Shown here one piece after another: positions 6,030 through 6,871 of a stretch of 6,871 nucleotides of DNA. The stretch is from positions 1 to 6,871 of the forward strand of contig JAJXYA010000484.1 in assembly GCA_021780795.1 (NCBI GenBank). Reading direction: 5' to 3'. Made by a program: the position numbers and the translations under genes. Under the pieces are notes generated by a model. The model was not told the origin of the DNA, ran no database searches, and was given only the letters and a program-made list of their open reading frames with translations. The DNA is from Bacillota bacterium (GTDB lineage: Bacteria; Bacillota_A; Clostridia; Clostridiales; Clostridiaceae). Numbering within the stretch: position 1 is the stretch's first letter; the number at the start of each line of letters is the position of its first letter.

Positions 6030-6871
6030 ACCATTCTCCAGCTATGCTCTCTTCTTTATGGTCGATAACAAATCTTTTACTATCAAAATAGTCTCCACCA
6101 ATTAAAAATGTACAATCTACATTAATCCATCTCTTTTCTTCCTCTATATAGACTTGATTCCAAGCATGACTCACCCAGTTATTTCCATTAAATCCTTGAC
6201 CAGTTATTATTCTAACCTTTATATTATTAGCTTTACACATGGCCGCAAAGAGGCAAGAATAATCAAAGCATATTCCAGTTTTAGAGTAAAAAGTTGGGAT
6301 AGCCCCCGATTTCACACGTAAATCGTTATTTAATACTCTATTTGCTTTTTCGTCGTCATAAACTATTTCACTACCTACCCATTTATAAATAAGATTTGCT
6401 TTTTCTAGTGTTTCATTTTTATGTTTTACCAGGTTAATTGCAAACTTATTTATTTCCTCATTAGATTGAATCCCCTGCTCTAGCGTAATACCATTATAAT
6501 AAATTATTACCTTTTGCTTATTTGGTAAATTAGATTCTGAAGAACTGGCTTCTTTCACTACAATTTTAAAGGAATTATTAACAATACTAGGAAGCTTTTT
6601 TGCAAGCTTTGAATTAGTCAACGGAATAACTACTTCTTTAGATATGTAATTATATACTTGTGATTCTTCCAAGTACTTATTATACGTATCAGTTATCTTA
6701 AGAAGTGACAGAAAATTTAATATAAAAGTAATAGCAATTACATAGCATACTGCTTTAGGCACTTGAAATATTGCACCTACAATTCTTTTGAAAAAAACGC
6801 TTTTATTCTTTAACTTATATTCTATGCTATCTAATAAAGGATAAAAAGTAATACGACTAAAAACATTAACT
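6028..6871 (-). CDS. Membrane-anchored transglutaminase-like protein with a possible CvpA-like N-terminus (5' end outside window)
   Basis: The frame stays open from the stop at 6028-6030 to the right edge, giving 280 visible residues with no start resolved. A GTG at 6760-6762 could be read as a start, but it has no good ribosome binding site (only a weak AGGTG) and the coding pattern continues through it. The upstream visible residues (KRIVGAIFQVPKAV and around) together with the hydrophobic stretch at about 41-57 resemble the membrane segments of CvpA-like proteins; this resemblance is a judgement by eye. The C-terminal half is a transglutaminase/protease-like fold with the full Cys-His-Asp triad: Cys in TGICFDYS (codon 6268-6270), His in SHAWNQVY (6166-6168) and Asp in INVDCTF (6115-6117). 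Such proteins probably act on peptides or proteins at or outside the membrane, as proteases or cross-linkers; the substrate is unknown. It is convergent with the TPR gene and ends 23 bases past that gene's stop. Confidence 0.88.
   Translation of the reverse strand, partial: VNVFSRITFYPLLDSIEYKLKNKSVFFKRIVGAIFQVPKAVCYVIAITFILNFLSLLKITDTYNKYLEESQVYNYISKEVVIPLTNSKLAKKLPSIVNNSFKIVVKEASSSESNLPNKQKVIIYYNGITLEQGIQSNEEINKFAINLVKHKNETLEKANLIYKWVGSEIVYDDEKANRVLNNDLRVKSGAIPTFYSKTGICFDYSCLFAAMCKANNIKVRIITGQGFNGNNWVSHAWNQVYIEEEKRWINVDCTFLIGGDYFDSKRFVIDHKEESIAGEW

Noticed and set aside
6028..6762. Transglutaminase gene as a complete 244-residue protein starting at GTG 6762
   Set aside because: There is no good ribosome binding site, the start would cut into the membrane segment, and the frame is open to the window edge; treated as 5'-partial instead.
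1..6871. CRISPR array, tRNA/rRNA, insertion sequence or phage attachment site
   Set aside because: No regularly spaced repeats, cloverleaf-like tRNA sequence, transposase motif or matching terminal repeats with target duplications were seen.

Overview
The window looks like chromosomal DNA from a low-GC, strictly anaerobic Firmicute, most likely Clostridium or a close relative. The evidence is the strongly AT-biased codon use, the purine-rich AAGGAG/AAGGAGG ribosome binding sites, and a giant oxygen-sensitive-type 2-hydroxyacyl-CoA dehydratase activase protein. I see no sign of a mobile element, phage, CRISPR array, rRNA or tRNA. The species cannot be named from the sequence alone.

Layout, left to right. 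(1) 1-3408, minus strand: one uninterrupted reading frame of 1136 visible codons that runs off the left edge. It encodes a fusion of two BcrA/BadF-type (ASKHA) activase modules, a small four-cysteine module, and a dehydratase-like region that itself looks internally duplicated. (2) 3409-3880: an AT-rich divergent intergenic region with two candidate sigma-A promoters reading left, one reading right, and two overlapping dyads. (3) 3881-5438, plus strand: a translationally overlapping ATPase/permease pair of a NitT/TauT/SsuBC-type ABC importer, with no substrate-binding protein in the window. (4) 5439-5647: a gap holding a long imperfect inverted repeat. (5) 5648-6004, plus strand: a small 118-residue TPR protein. 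(6) 5992-6029: a strong hairpin terminator whose stem overlaps the end of the TPR gene and sits between convergent genes. (7) 6028-6871, minus strand: a membrane-anchored transglutaminase-like protein whose true start lies beyond the right edge.

The genes do not form one obvious pathway. The activase/dehydratase gene is divergent from the transporter, and the transglutaminase gene is convergent with the TPR gene. The transporter and TPR genes share a direction and could be co-transcribed, because no convincing terminator separates them, but a functional link is not shown. The members belong to recognisable families. The most noteworthy items are the architecture of the large iron-sulfur protein, the importer without a binding protein, the terminator built into a coding end, and the extended 5' end of the transglutaminase gene. 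I do not see clear evidence of a wholly undescribed system.
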